A stretch of DNA of 64,000 bases from Ga0077555 sp963746315 (GTDB taxonomy: Bacteria > Pseudomonadota > Alphaproteobacteria > Rhizobiales > Hyphomicrobiaceae), in NCBI GenBank assembly GCA_963746315.1, contig CAVVAR010000003.1, positions 682,001-746,000 of the forward strand. Reading direction: 5' to 3'. The notes beneath the pieces were generated by a model. It ran no database searches. It had not been told where the DNA came from and saw nothing but the letters and a program-made list of their open reading frames with translations. Below are positions 7,421-16,154 of this stretch, one piece after another. The translations under genes and the position numbers were made by a program. Positions within the stretch are counted from its first letter, which is position 1. Each line of letters opens with the position of its first letter.

Positions 7421-8728
7421 CTAGCCCCTCACAACCGGGGCCGAGCCTATCGGACCTGGCTGCGCGCCGACGATGGCAGGCGTGAAGCCGGTGGCGGGAT
7501 CGACCGTGATCAGCCCGTGCGCTTGAACCTCGAGGATAGCCAGGCTTCGCTCGATCGGCCCGGAGGTGGTCAGCCGGAAGATCCCGTCGATGCCCGCAAA
7601 CCCTTGCTGCCGCGTCAGATTTGCAGAGACATAGCGCTGCCCCTTGGGCTGCGTTGCAAACGCCGTCGCGACCGTCACAGCGTCGTAGGCGAGGCTTGCG
7701 AGGCGGGGCGGCATCGCATTGTAGGTCTTGGCGAAGCGAGCCGATAATTCCCGCCACCCGGCAGGGTCGGGGCCCGCCAGCCAAGCGCCTGTTAGTTTCG
7801 CCTCCCTCAGCGCCGCCGGATTATCCCACCCGCTGGAAACGATCAGTTTGACCCGGCCTGTGTCGAGGTCGTGATGGCGCAGCATGGCAGCCAGTCGCGC
7901 GACGTTGTCACCCGACGACGGAATGAAGAGGGCATCGATCGGGTGCTCGCTTTCGAGCGAGCCGCGAATGGCCGACATCACTCTTTCCGACGGCTCCATC
8001 ATTCCACTCAGATCGGCAGGGTAGTGCTCCACGACCGAAACTCGGGCCCCGCCGAGCTCGACGGCTCGCCTGAAGGCCGGTTCTGTGTCGCGTCCGAGCA
8101 CGTCGTCCGGAATGAGAGCGGCGAAATGGCGACGGCCCGAGGCGATCGTATGAGCAACGGCACGGGATGCCTCTGCCGTGGCGAAGAAGCTCAACAGGTG
8201 GACGCCATGACCGCCGTTCGCAGGATCGTTGGAGAAGGCGATGACTGGCACCTGCGCCTGTCGTGCGATCGGCGCGACAGCGGCCACCGACGTTCCAAGC
8301 AGCGGGCCGAGTATGATCTCGCAGCCATCGGCAATGGCGGTCATGGCAGCTTCCGCCGCGCCTTGCGGCGTGCCCTTGTCGTCGCGGATGACGAGCTGGA
8401 ACGTGGGCGTATTGCGTTCGAACAGCGCCAGCTCGGCAGCCTGTTGCAGGGCTTTGCCGACGAGCGACATCTGGATGCTGCCGCCGAGCGGAAGCAGCAG
8501 TGCGGCCTTCACCATATCTTGAGCGGCCGGACCAGCGCCGTCAGATGCGAGCGCAGGCGCGCTGCCGGCTTTCGGCGGAATCGCCGAGGTCGCGCCGAGG
8601 CCCCCATCGGGGCCGACTGAGCAGGCACCGAGGAATCCAGCCGATCCCATCAGGGCGGCGCCTCTGGCGAGCATGGCGAGAGCTTGCCGGCGCGTCGCGT
8701 CCTGGCGTGTCTTGTCCTTGTGTCTCAA
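7421..8728 (-). CDS. Penicillin-binding protein activator / LppC-type periplasmic-binding lipoprotein
   Basis: A 435-residue secreted lipoprotein: the N-terminus has basic residues (TRRQALAML), a hydrophobic stretch and a lipobox LGAC with Cys36 as the lipidation site. The rest is a type I periplasmic-binding fold, with segments such as VKAALLLPLGG, GCEIILGPLLGTSVAAVAPIA and SLAYDAVTVATAFA resembling the LpoA/LppC and LivK families. It is divergent from rsmI, an arrangement known for lpoA-rsmI-yraN neighbourhoods in proteobacteria. That context favours a cell-wall role (activating a peptidoglycan synthase) over amino-acid binding. This is inference; no ligand site was identified. Confidence 0.8.
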   Translation of the reverse strand: MRHKDKTRQDATRRQALAMLARGAALMGSAGFLGACSVGPDGGLGATSAIPPKAGSAPALASDGAGPAAQDMVKAALLLPLGGSIQMSLVGKALQQAAELALFERNTPTFQLVIRDDKGTPQGAAEAAMTAIADGCEIILGPLLGTSVAAVAPIARQAQVPVIAFSNDPANGGHGVHLLSFFATAEASRAVAHTIASGRRHFAALIPDDVLGRDTEPAFRRAVELGGARVSVVEHYPADLSGMMEPSERVMSAIRGSLESEHPIDALFIPSSGDNVARLAAMLRHHDLDTGRVKLIVSSGWDNPAALREAKLTGAWLAGPDPAGWRELSARFAKTYNAMPPRLASLAYDAVTVATAFATQPKGQRYVSANLTRQQGFAGIDGIFRLTTSGPIERSLAILEVQAHGLITVDPATGFTPAIVGAQPGPIGSAPVVRG

Positions 8729-8948
8729 GTGCGTCTTTCCCGTTTCCCCGACGCGCAGTCATTTTCGATAGACGGGCGAATCACCATCCGTCGAGCACTG
8801 ATCGCACGTCTTGCGTGCGTTTTTGCCGATCGCCCGTGGCAAACGAGAAGCACTCGCGCTGTCGGACGGGAGAATCGCATCGCGATCGTCGCAACTGTTG
8901 GAATGCCGAAGACGCGACAGCCGGTGTCGGGGCGTGTAGCTTCGGTCC

Positions 8949-9905
8949 ATGTCGAAACGAGCGGAAGCGAATTCCAGGGAAATTGATGCGCCTGTCGCTG
9001 ACGCGGGCGAGGCCGGCGAGCGCCTTGTCGCAGCCGTCGTCTCGGAGCTTCGGCGACGGCTTTCCGACCCCTTGCCCGGCGGGCTCTATCTCGTTGCGAC
9101 GCCAATCGGCAATCTGGGCGACACCACCGTTCGTGCTCTCGCCGTTCTCTCGCGCGCCGATGTCATCTGTTGCGAGGACACCCGTCACAGCCGAACTCTG
9201 CTTGCGCACTTCGGCATCGACCGCCCCATGCGTGCCTATCACGAGCACAACGCCGATGCCGAGCGCCCGCGCATTCTGGCGAGGCTCGCCGAGGGCCGCG
9301 TCGTCGCGCTGATCTCGGATGCCGGCACGCCACTCGTCTCGGACCCGGGTTTCAGGCTCGTGCGCGATTGCATCGAGGCAGGACATCCCGTCACCAGCCT
9401 GCCGGGGCCATCTTCGGTCATGACGGCGGTGACGTTGTCCGGCTTGCCCACCGATCAGTTTCATTTTGCAGGCTTCCTTCCATCGCGCGAAGGCCAGCGC
9501 CGGACGCGCCTTTCCGAGTTGGCGCAGATACCAGCGACCCTGGTCCTGTTCGAAGCTCCGAGCCGTCTTGCCGACTCGCTCGCCGATATCGTTGCGGTCC
9601 TCGGACCCGAGCGTCAGGTCGCTGTTGCCCGTGAGCTCACCAAGCGCTTCGAGGAGGTGCGCCGGGGTGCCGCCGCCGAGGTAGCCGCATGGGCCGCAGC
9701 GGAGCCGGTGAGGGGCGAGATCGTGATCCTAGTTGCTCCGCCCGCGAGCCACGAGGCGACGGACGCCGAGATCGAGGCGGCTCTGGCCACCCTGCTTGCT
9801 GATACGAGTTTGAAGGAGGCGGCGAAATCCGTCGCGGGACGCTTCGGCGTGCCGCGCTCCCGCGCCTACGATATCGGCCTGCGATTGAAGGGGCGGCTCC
9901 CGTGA
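8949..9905 (+). CDS. rsmI: 16S rRNA (cytidine(1402)-2'-O)-methyltransferase
   Basis: RsmI methylates the ribose of C1402 in the 16S decoding centre using SAM. The protein (318 residues) has the tetrapyrrole-methylase fold motifs LYLVATPIGNLGD, CEDTRHSRTLL, LISDAGTPLVSDPG and SLPGPSSVMTAVTLSGL. About 45 residues precede the conserved GGLYLVATP, more than in E. coli, and no better start is obvious. It is divergent from the LppC-type gene and overlaps the yraN start by 4 bp, so the two are probably coupled. Confidence 0.95.
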   Translation: MSKRAEANSREIDAPVADAGEAGERLVAAVVSELRRRLSDPLPGGLYLVATPIGNLGDTTVRALAVLSRADVICCEDTRHSRTLLAHFGIDRPMRAYHEHNADAERPRILARLAEGRVVALISDAGTPLVSDPGFRLVRDCIEAGHPVTSLPGPSSVMTAVTLSGLPTDQFHFAGFLPSREGQRRTRLSELAQIPATLVLFEAPSRLADSLADIVAVLGPERQVAVARELTKRFEEVRRGAAAEVAAWAAAEPVRGEIVILVAPPASHEATDAEIEAALATLLADTSLKEAAKSVAGRFGVPRSRAYDIGLRLKGRLP

Positions 9906-10295
9906 GTCGAAGGGGCGCCACTGACGGAGCAGAAACTGGAGAGCGTCGCGCGCGCCTCCGAAAAGGAGCCTCGGCCGAGTGGATTGCCGCCGCTTTGCTG
10001 ACCGCGAAAGGCTACCGCATCTTGGCTCGCCGCCACCGCAATCCGTTCGGCGAGATCGATCTGATCGCAGTTCGAGGCCGTCGTCTTGCGTTCGTCGAGG
10101 TCAAGCGTCGAGCGACACTGGCGGATGCGAGAAGCGTCTCTGACGCCCCTCCAGGCCGGCCGCATCGGCCGCGCCGCCGACTATTGGCTCGATCGCAATG
10201 CCGCCTTTCGAGACCACGAGATCGGCCTCGATGCCGTGCTCGTTGCACCGCGCCACTGGCCCCGCCACCGGCCCAATGCTCTCGACGGAGCGTGA
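9902..10295 (+). pseudogene. yraN: YraN-family nuclease-like protein, interrupted by a one-base frameshift
   Basis: YraN/UPF0102 proteins have an endonuclease-like fold. The first part reads MSRRGATDGAETGERR through NPFGEIDLIAVRGRRLAFVEVKRRATLADA, including the conserved GEIDLIA and FVEVK of the family. Just after this the expected continuation (LTPLQAGRIGRAADYWL, AFRDHEIGLDAVLV) appears in the next frame. The total length, 394 bp, is 3n+1, and removing one A at about 10130 restores a 130-residue protein of normal length. The first frame alone runs to 10342 with an unrelated tail. It may be a true mutation or a sequencing error. It overlaps rsmI by 4 bp. Confidence 0.85.
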
Positions 10296-10349
10296 GGCAG
10301 CATCATCCGCATCGACGGGCCGTCTCGACTGAGCCGCCGTGAGACCCGC

Positions 10350-11279
10350 TCACCCCTCGAGTCCGCACTTCTCGTTGCACATTTTGTCGACCTCCAGCGC
10401 GATCCAATCAGCGAACGCTTTCACAGCCGGGCGGCGAAGGTGCGATTCCGGACACGTCAGCTCGAACGCCCGCTCGGTCTCCAGCTCGAGCGCGAACGGC
10501 GCCACCAGCCGCCCCGTCCTGAGGTCGTCGTGCGCAAGCGCCTTGTGCGCGAGAAGGAAGCCGGCGCCCTCCACGGCCGCCTCGAGCGCATGATCCGGGC
10601 TCGAGAAGCGTAGACCCCGCGCCAGGTTGATGCCTTCCACACCAGCCGCAGCCAGCCAGCCGGCCCATGTCGGGAGCCCGTTCAGCGAGCCGAGCATGTC
10701 GTCGTGGATCAGCGGGACGTGGGCAAGGTCGGCTGGCACCGTGATCCGGTGCGCGGCAACGAGACGGGGACTGGCGACCGGCAGCAGCGTGATGCCCAGG
10801 AGACGCCGGCTCCAAAGCCCCCGCGGCTCGCTGCGGCTGTTGCGGATCGCGATATCGACGCCGTCGGTCGTGAAATTGGCCAGCGCTTGCGTCGCCGAGA
10901 TCCGGGCGTCGATCGCGGGATTGGCCGACAGGAACCGATAGAGCCGCGGCGCCAGCCACTTGGCCGTGAAGCCTGGCGGCGCCGAGACCACCAGCACCTT
11001 GTCGTTGGGCGCCCGGTCTATCAGCTCGACCGTCTGGCGGATCTGCAGGAAGGCCGCGTGCAGCCCCGGGTAGAGCGCAAGCCCGGCCGGCGTCAGCTCG
11101 ATCGCGCGCACCTTTCTCAGGAACAGCCGCTGCCCGAGGAAGTCCTCGAGCCCCTTGATCTGATGGCTGAGAGCCGCGGGTGTGACCGACAGCTCCTCGG
11201 CCGCGACAGTGAACGAAAGATGCCGAGCCGTCGCCTCGAAGGCGCGCAAGGCATTGAGCGGTGGCAGAGGGCGAACCAT
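10350..11279 (-). CDS. LysR-family transcriptional regulator (GcvA-like)
   Basis: A 309-residue regulator. The N-terminal winged helix-turn-helix is LNALRAFEATARHLSFTVAAEELSVTPAALSHQIKGLEDFLGQRLF, closest in style to the GcvA subgroup. The C-terminal domain (from about residue 95) is the LysR effector-binding fold with VDIAIRNSR. It is divergent from a 68-residue small-protein gene, with about 185 bp between the starts, so that gene is its likely target. The effector is not predictable. Confidence 0.93.
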   Translation of the reverse strand: MVRPLPPLNALRAFEATARHLSFTVAAEELSVTPAALSHQIKGLEDFLGQRLFLRKVRAIELTPAGLALYPGLHAAFLQIRQTVELIDRAPNDKVLVVSAPPGFTAKWLAPRLYRFLSANPAIDARISATQALANFTTDGVDIAIRNSRSEPRGLWSRRLLGITLLPVASPRLVAAHRITVPADLAHVPLIHDDMLGSLNGLPTWAGWLAAAGVEGINLARGLRFSSPDHALEAAVEGAGFLLAHKALAHDDLRTGRLVAPFALELETERAFELTCPESHLRRPAVKAFADWIALEVDKMCNEKCGLEG

Positions 11280-11464
11280 GGATGATTGAGTTTTCCTAAT
11301 GAGGAACCGGAGGAAACATCGTTTGTCCGGCGGTCGAATGCAACATATCTCTCAACCATCGGAACCGATCAACGAGTGTTCCGCCAGAGTTGAGATGAGC
11401 CAAGACCGCTCCCGACTGAGGCCAAAGAGCCCGGCGCGGAGCCCACAACCAGGATGATCGAGCC

Positions 11465-11671
11465 ATGAGCACCAACCACAACACCAGCCAGAGCCTGCTG
11501 ACCGGCACCTCGGTCGTGACCCCCGAGATCATCGAGGCCGCCATGCAGCGGGGCCGCCGCGAGCGGTCGATCGCGTTCTGGACGATACTTCAGGCCGTTT
11601 TCGGTCGGCCCGAGGGCACCGATGAGAGCCACGTAGAGGCCGGTGATCGAAACGCCGCTCTCGCGCGTTGA
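11465..11671 (+). CDS. Small conserved-looking protein of unknown function divergent from LysR
   Basis: A 68-residue protein starting MSTNHNTSQSLLTGTSVVTPEI. The middle (VTPEIIEAAMQRGRRERSIAFWTILQAVFG) looks like an amphipathic helix followed by a short hydrophobic segment and resembles short proteins found beside LysR genes in alphaproteobacteria. AGGA lies about 10 nt before the ATG, and a strong intrinsic terminator follows 55 bp after the stop, which supports an expressed monocistronic gene. No function can be assigned. Confidence 0.65.
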   Translation: MSTNHNTSQSLLTGTSVVTPEIIEAAMQRGRRERSIAFWTILQAVFGRPEGTDESHVEAGDRNAALAR

Positions 11672-11726
11672 GAGTTCGACAGGAGGCGCTCCCCCTCCCC
11701 CGATGCAACCGTCTCCTGTCCCCCTG

Positions 11727-11757
11727 GGGTCGGCGTTCGCGCCGGCCCTTTTTCTTT
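11727..11757 (+). terminator. Rho-independent terminator with a TTCG tetraloop
   Basis: Stem GGGTCGGCG / CGCCGGCCC (11727-11735 and 11740-11748; one T-G wobble) closes a TTCG tetraloop and is followed by TTTTTCTTT. This is a textbook intrinsic terminator for the small gene at 11465-11671. It also insulates the convergent ftsX gene. Confidence 0.92.
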
Positions 11758-11769
11758 GGAGGTGCTCGA

Positions 11770-12948
11770 TCAGCGCTGGGTCTCGAGGATGCTGTAGACG
11801 CCGAAGCGTGACGTCAGCATGCACAGGGCCGCGATGACGATCACGACGACGACCAGAACACCATAGCCAGCCAGATCCAGGACGCCGGCGCCGAACAGCC
11901 GTCGCATCTCGGCCATGGTCACGATGTTCCCGCCGAGCAACTCCATCCCCATCGGCATCAGCATGAAGACCAGCATGGCGCATCCGGCGCCGACCAGCCC
12001 TGCCCGGACGCCGAGCCGCAGGAAATGCCGCTCGAACTCGCGCGCGATATAGCGATCGGTCGCGCCGACGAGATGAAGCACCTCGACGATCTCGCGGTTC
12101 GAAAGCATCGAGCTTCGGGTCGCCGAGACGATGATCGCCGTCGTAGCCGCACCCACCAGCATCAGGATGCCGAGCCCACCGAGGGCGAGCGAGCGTGTCA
12201 CGGTGCGGATCTGCTGCTGCCAATGGCGATGGTCGTCGAGCGTCGCCCCGGGCAATTCCGCCCGTACGCGCGAGGCCAGAGCTTCCAGATCGGGTGCCGT
12301 CGTCCGGTCGATCTCGACGGCGATCATGCGCGGGATGGGCAGTGCCTTGAGTGCGTCGCTCTTACCGAGCCAAGGCTCTACCAGGGCCGCCGATTTATCG
12401 TGCGTTAGAGGCTTGACGGCACGAATGCCCGGCTGCTTGGCCAGAAACGCCGCCGCCTCGCGGACACTCTTCTCGATATCGCCACGGTCGCGCGGCTCGA
12501 TCTGCAGCGTCACCTCGCTGGCGATATCGCGCAACCACGCAGACGCCGACTGGTTGACCATGTAGACGCAACCCGCAGTTAGGCAGGCGAGGAAGCACAT
12601 GATCGCCACCACCAGCGTGAGCGAGCGGCTCGTCACGGAGCCGGCCGGCACCACGGCCGATCCGTTGCCCGCTCGTGTCCGGCCGCGGCCGTCCGGCGCG
12701 CCCTCGGCTCTCAGGTCCGGATCGAAGCTGTCATCGGGTACGGAACGCTCGGCGTGCACGTCGCCAGCCTCATTCCAGGCGCTGTCATTTTGCGCTTGCG
12801 GGGCTGGCGCAACGTGCTCGACCGCCGGCGGGTCCGTAATGGGGTGGCTGTAATGCGGCTCGCGCGGACGCGACCGCGGTGACGTCGGCGGCGGCAGCGG
12901 GGAATAGGGGCCTCCCCGAGGCGGCCTGTCATACGATCCTGACATAGC
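11770..12948 (-). CDS. ftsX: Cell-division ABC transporter permease-like protein FtsX
   Basis: FtsX partners FtsE at the septum and controls periplasmic peptidoglycan hydrolases. From MSGSYDRPPRGG the protein has 392 residues. About 105 proline-rich, polar cytoplasmic residues come first, then TM1 (SLTLVVAIMCFLACLTAGCVYMV), a periplasmic loop, and three further membrane segments at the C-terminus (SLALGGLGILMLVGAATTAI, FLRLGVRAGLVGAGCAMLVF, VVVVIVIAALCML). The start overlaps the end of ftsE by 20 bp, the usual ftsEX coupling. A start upstream inside ftsE is possible in the open frame but would add only out-of-frame ftsE sequence. The disordered N-terminal extension is longer than in E. coli. 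Confidence 0.92.
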   Translation of the reverse strand, partial: AMSGSYDRPPRGGPYSPLPPPTSPRSRPREPHYSHPITDPPAVEHVAPAPQAQNDSAWNEAGDVHAERSVPDDSFDPDLRAEGAPDGRGRTRAGNGSAVVPAGSVTSRSLTLVVAIMCFLACLTAGCVYMVNQSASAWLRDIASEVTLQIEPRDRGDIEKSVREAAAFLAKQPGIRAVKPLTHDKSAALVEPWLGKSDALKALPIPRMIAVEIDRTTAPDLEALASRVRAELPGATLDDHRHWQQQIRTVTRSLALGGLGILMLVGAATTAIIVSATRSSMLSNREIVEVLHLVGATDRYIAREFERHFLRLGVRAGLVGAGCAMLVFMLMPMGMELLGGNIVTMAEMRRLFGAGVLDLAGYGVLVVVVIVIAALCMLTSRFGVYSILETQR

Positions 12949-13585
12949 CGTCGTGAAGCTCCAGTCGCGGCGCCTTGAACTGGCGCATAAGCTGATGATC
13001 GTGGGTGGCGATGATGACGGACGTTCCCAACCGATTGAGCTCGATGAAGAGGCGTAGCAGCCGGCGCGCCATCTGGGGGTCGACGTTGCCCGTCGGCTCG
13101 TCGGCAAGCAGGAGCTCAGGCTTGCCGATCACCGCGCGTGCGATCGCGGCTCGTTGCTTCTCGCCACCGGAAAGAACGGACGGGTAGTCGTCCATCCGGT
13201 CGCCGAGGCCGACCCACTGCAGAAGATCTGTCACGTCCTCGCGATAATCCGCCTCGCGCTTGCCCACGACCCTGAGAGGCAGAGCGACGTTCTGCCAGGT
13301 CGTGAGATGGTCGAGCAGCCGGAAATCCTGGAACACGATACCGATCCGGCGCCTCAGCTGGGCTCTCCCCGCGGCGTCGATCCGCGTCACGTCGTGCGAG
13401 AACAGTGTGAACTGTCCGCGCGTCGGCTGCTGCGAGAGAAACATCATCCTGAGCAGCGACGATTTCCCTGCGCCGGACGGTCCCGTGAGGAAGTGGAATG
13501 ATCCAGGCCGCACATGGAATGTCACGTCGTGCAGCACCTCGCGCCCACGTCCGTACCTGAGCCCGACATTTTGCAGCCTGATCAA
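12929..13585 (-). CDS. ftsE: Cell-division ATP-binding protein FtsE
   Basis: The ATPase of the FtsEX complex (218 residues). It shows Walker A GPSGAGKSS (35-43), Q-loop VFQDFRLLD, ABC signature LSGGEKQRAAIARA, Walker B LLLADEPTGNVD and the switch His in IIATHDHQLM. Length and the conserved DFRLLDHLTTWQNVALPL segment are diagnostic for FtsE rather than other small ABC ATPases. It is transcribed ahead of ftsX with a 20 bp overlap. Confidence 0.95.
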   Translation of the reverse strand: MIRLQNVGLRYGRGREVLHDVTFHVRPGSFHFLTGPSGAGKSSLLRMMFLSQQPTRGQFTLFSHDVTRIDAAGRAQLRRRIGIVFQDFRLLDHLTTWQNVALPLRVVGKREADYREDVTDLLQWVGLGDRMDDYPSVLSGGEKQRAAIARAVIGKPELLLADEPTGNVDPQMARRLLRLFIELNRLGTSVIIATHDHQLMRQFKAPRLELHDGYVRIV

Positions 13586-13916
13586 AGTGGCTCCCGTCCC
13601 CGCGCCGACAAGAAGCGATGGCTTCGCCTATATGCGAAATCGGTCCTTCGTGATCAATCGCCGAGCAATGTGGCGCCGATAAGAGTGGATAACCCTGCCG
13701 TCCGGCACCTTGAACTGTCACGCGTTGGCGGTATGGATACCGTGGCCGATGATCAGCGGCAGGCATTGCCCGGTCTTCCGGCGGTCTTCCGGCGGTCTGC
13801 CGCGAGGACGCGCGGACGCCATCATTTCGTCGGCCCTGTCGGGTCTGTTAGGCTGATTTCGGCAGGCGATCGGGTTTGGGCGCCAGGGTGCGCTTTCGTG
13901 CGGGAGACTGGCCTTT
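13586..13916 (+). other. Divergent intergenic region ftsE / hpt
   Basis: 331 bp with no gene. It should carry the divergent promoters for ftsEX and hpt. It contains a short tandem repeat: the 11-mer CGGTCTTCCGG occurs twice in a row at 13771-13792 and is followed by a partial third copy. Confidence 0.5.
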
Positions 13917-14465
13917 ATGACGCAAGCAGCGACGTTGCATTCGGCCGTCGAGGTTTTGTTCTCACCGGAAGTTATCGCAGAGCGCATCGCCGAGCTGTGT
14001 GGCGAGATCGCTGCCGTCGGCTTGCGCAACCCCCTGGTCGTGCCGATCCTGACCGGCAGTTTCGTCTTCTCCGCCGATCTGTTGCGCGGCCTCCATGCGG
14101 CCGGCCTCACTCCGGAGGTCGATTTCCTGACCTTGTCGAGCTACCGCCGGGCAACCCACTCGGCCGGCAGCGTCGACATCTTGCGCGACATGGAGCTCGA
14201 CGTCGCCGATCGCGACGTGCTTCTGGTCGACGACATCCTCGATACGGGCCGCACTCTGGCCTATGCCAAGGATCTCGTTGCGGCGCGCGGAGCCGGGCGC
14301 CTGCTCACCTGTGTTTTGCTCAACAAGCGTGTGCGCCGCGCAGTGGCGATCGAGGCGGATTTTATCGCATTCGAATGCCCGCCCGTCTTCGTCGTGGGCT
14401 ACGGCATGGACCTAGCCAATCGTTACCGTGAGTTGCCGTTCGTGGGGCGCATCGCAGGCGACTGA
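13917..14465 (+). CDS. hpt: Hypoxanthine phosphoribosyltransferase
   Basis: A purine-salvage enzyme that joins hypoxanthine or guanine to PRPP. The 182 residues contain the PRPP-binding loop LLVDDILDTGRTLAYA, the PPi loop VPILTGSFVFSADLLR, the flexible-loop region LTLSSYRRATHSAG, and the C-terminal base-binding region EADFIAFECPPVFVVGYGMDLANRYRELPFVG. Length is typical. A purine-rich GGGAG lies about 12 nt before the ATG. A CpdR-like receiver follows 54 bp downstream. Confidence 0.95.
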   Translation: MTQAATLHSAVEVLFSPEVIAERIAELCGEIAAVGLRNPLVVPILTGSFVFSADLLRGLHAAGLTPEVDFLTLSSYRRATHSAGSVDILRDMELDVADRDVLLVDDILDTGRTLAYAKDLVAARGAGRLLTCVLLNKRVRRAVAIEADFIAFECPPVFVVGYGMDLANRYRELPFVGRIAGD

Positions 14466-14519
14466 AATGCGTTCGCCGGTCCTCGTCTCGAACTCGATGC
14501 ATGGCCTCTGGAGGCTCCG

Positions 14520-14876
14520 ATGGCACGCATACTCCTCGCTGACGACGACAAGGGCTCGCTGGATCTTGTGCGCCGCGCGCTGGAGCTCGAAGGGCATACG
14601 GTCGTGACGGCCGAGGACGGCAGTGAGGCCTTGGCCCTGGTCGAGCCCGGCGGCTTCGATTTGCTCGTCACGGATGTCCAGATGCCGGGCCTCGACGGCA
14701 TCGAGCTGGCGCGCCGGGCATTGGCCCGGTTCCCGGCCATACGCCTCGTCTTGATGTCGGCCTATCCCGACGGCTTGGACATGGCCTCGGCGCTCGCGTC
14801 CAAGGGCGCGCGTCTCGTCACCAAGCCCTTCACCATCGACCGGATCCGCGCCGAGGTCCGCGCCGCGCTCGCCTGA
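14520..14876 (+). CDS. Single-domain response regulator, CpdR-like
   Basis: A stand-alone receiver domain of 118 residues (MARILLADDDKGSLDLVRRA). The acidic pocket is Asp8-Asp9-Asp10, the phosphoacceptor is Asp52 (LLVTDVQMPGLDG), and Lys102 is in VTKPF. Length, the MARILLA start and the absence of an output domain match CpdR, which in Caulobacter and rhizobia is a ClpXP adaptor controlled by the CckA-ChpT relay. Assignment as the true CpdR is likely but rests on resemblance. Confidence 0.8.
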   Translation: MARILLADDDKGSLDLVRRALELEGHTVVTAEDGSEALALVEPGGFDLLVTDVQMPGLDGIELARRALARFPAIRLVLMSAYPDGLDMASALASKGARLVTKPFTIDRIRAEVRAALA

Positions 14877-14974
14877 TCGGCGCGTGCCCGGTCCATGTGT
14901 AGGTTGAACCACGTCGTGCTTGACGCCCCCTGCCCTCCCGGCCGAGCTTTGCAGCCGACCAGGAGGGCCTCCCC

Positions 14975-16000
14975 ATGAAAATCGGCGTCTATCTCAACGC
15001 TCAGCATCCGGCCGGCGACGATCCGGGCCGTCGCCTTTCGGAGATGGTCGATCAGGTGCGCCTGATCCGCCAGCGAGGCTACGACAGCATCTGGAGCGGC
15101 GAGCATCACGTCACCGACGGCTACCATTACTTCCCCCTTCTCTCGATGCTGCATCGCCTCGCCCCAGAGGCCGAGGGGCTCGACATCGGCACCAACATCA
15201 TTCTTCTGCCGCTGCACAACCCGATCGAGCTCGCCGAGATCGGAGCCTTCCTCGATGTCCTTTCCGGTGGCCGCTTCATTCTTGGCGTCGGCCTCGGCTA
15301 CCGCGAGGAGGAGTTCGCCATGTACAAGGTGCCCATGAAGGAGCGCGTCTCGCGTCTCGAGGAGGGCATTGAGGTCATCCGGCGTCTGTGGACCGAGGAC
15401 AAGGTCATCTTCAAAGGCCGTCACTGGAGCTTCGATAGTCTCACCATCCGCCCCCGTCCTAAGCAGTCGCCCCGCCCGCCGATCGTGATCGCCTCTCAGG
15501 TCGAGGCCGGCATCAAGCGCGCCGCCCGTATCGGCGACGGTTGGACCTCGGTGCCGGTAACCCGTATCGAAGGCGTCGCCAAGGAGGTCGCGATGTTCGC
15601 CGCCGCGCGCGCCGAGGCAGGACTGCCGCCGAGCAAGCTGATGTCCCGGATCTATGAGGTCTCCTGCGCCCGGGACGAGGAAACAGCGCTCCGCCGCGCC
15701 GCCCCGTTCCTGATCGAGAAATATGCCGCCTATGCCTCTTGGGGATTGCCTGGCCTGAAGATGGATAAGGACCAGAGCCCGGAGGAACAGTTGCGCGGCC
15801 TCGCCAACAGCCGCTTCGGCGTTGGCACGCCCGAGCAGGTGATCGAGGCGCTCGTCGGACAGCACGAGGCCGGCATGACGCATGTCGCTATGCGCATGAG
15901 CTGGCCGGGCATGTCGCAGGACGAGATCCTCGCCGGTATCGACCTCGTCGGCCGGGAGGTGCTGCCCGAGGTTCGCAAGCGGATCGGCGCGGGGACTTAG
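14975..16000 (+). CDS. LLM-class (luciferase-like) flavin-dependent oxidoreductase
   Basis: A 341-residue bacterial-luciferase-fold protein (MKIGVYLNAQHPAGDD). Typical pieces are IRQRGYDSIWSGEHHVTDG, IGTNIILLPLHNPIELAEI, SGGRFILGVGLGYREEEFAMYKV and the C-terminal VIASQVEAGIKRAARIGDGWTSVP. Such enzymes use FMNH2 or F420. AGGAGG lies about 9 nt before the ATG. It is followed by an acyl-CoA dehydrogenase on the same strand. The substrate is unknown. Confidence 0.9.
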   Translation: MKIGVYLNAQHPAGDDPGRRLSEMVDQVRLIRQRGYDSIWSGEHHVTDGYHYFPLLSMLHRLAPEAEGLDIGTNIILLPLHNPIELAEIGAFLDVLSGGRFILGVGLGYREEEFAMYKVPMKERVSRLEEGIEVIRRLWTEDKVIFKGRHWSFDSLTIRPRPKQSPRPPIVIASQVEAGIKRAARIGDGWTSVPVTRIEGVAKEVAMFAAARAEAGLPPSKLMSRIYEVSCARDEETALRRAAPFLIEKYAAYASWGLPGLKMDKDQSPEEQLRGLANSRFGVGTPEQVIEALVGQHEAGMTHVAMRMSWPGMSQDEILAGIDLVGREVLPEVRKRIGAGT

Positions 16001-16013
16001 TTTTTTTCCATCA

Positions 16014-16035
16014 TCCCGGTGCTTGTCACCGGGAA
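16014..16035. repeat. Short palindrome, possible REP-like element
   Basis: CCCGGTG-CTTGT-CACCGGG forms a 7-bp perfect hairpin in a TCATCCCGGTG context. The T-run lies before rather than after the stem, so it is not a standard plus-strand terminator. Similar CCCGGTG...CACCGGG palindromes are often dispersed in alphaproteobacterial intergenic DNA. Only one copy is clear in this window. Confidence 0.4.
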
Positions 16036-16154
16036 CCACCGGCCGGTAGGCCGAATTCGTAGCGGCTCCTTCGGCCAATCCTCCAATCAGAATTACCGCT
16101 CGAGCGGACGAACGGAGTCCGCAGAAGCCCCATACGAAAAGCTCCGAGGACCCC

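Noticed and set aside
13771..13803. Tandem 11-bp repeat in the ftsE-hpt gap considered as a CRISPR or operator array
   Set aside because: Only two full units with no spacers; too short for a CRISPR and not linked to a regulator.
16014..16035. Hairpin considered as the terminator of the LLM gene
   Set aside because: The T-run precedes the stem, so it does not fit an intrinsic terminator on the plus strand; kept only as a possible repeat.
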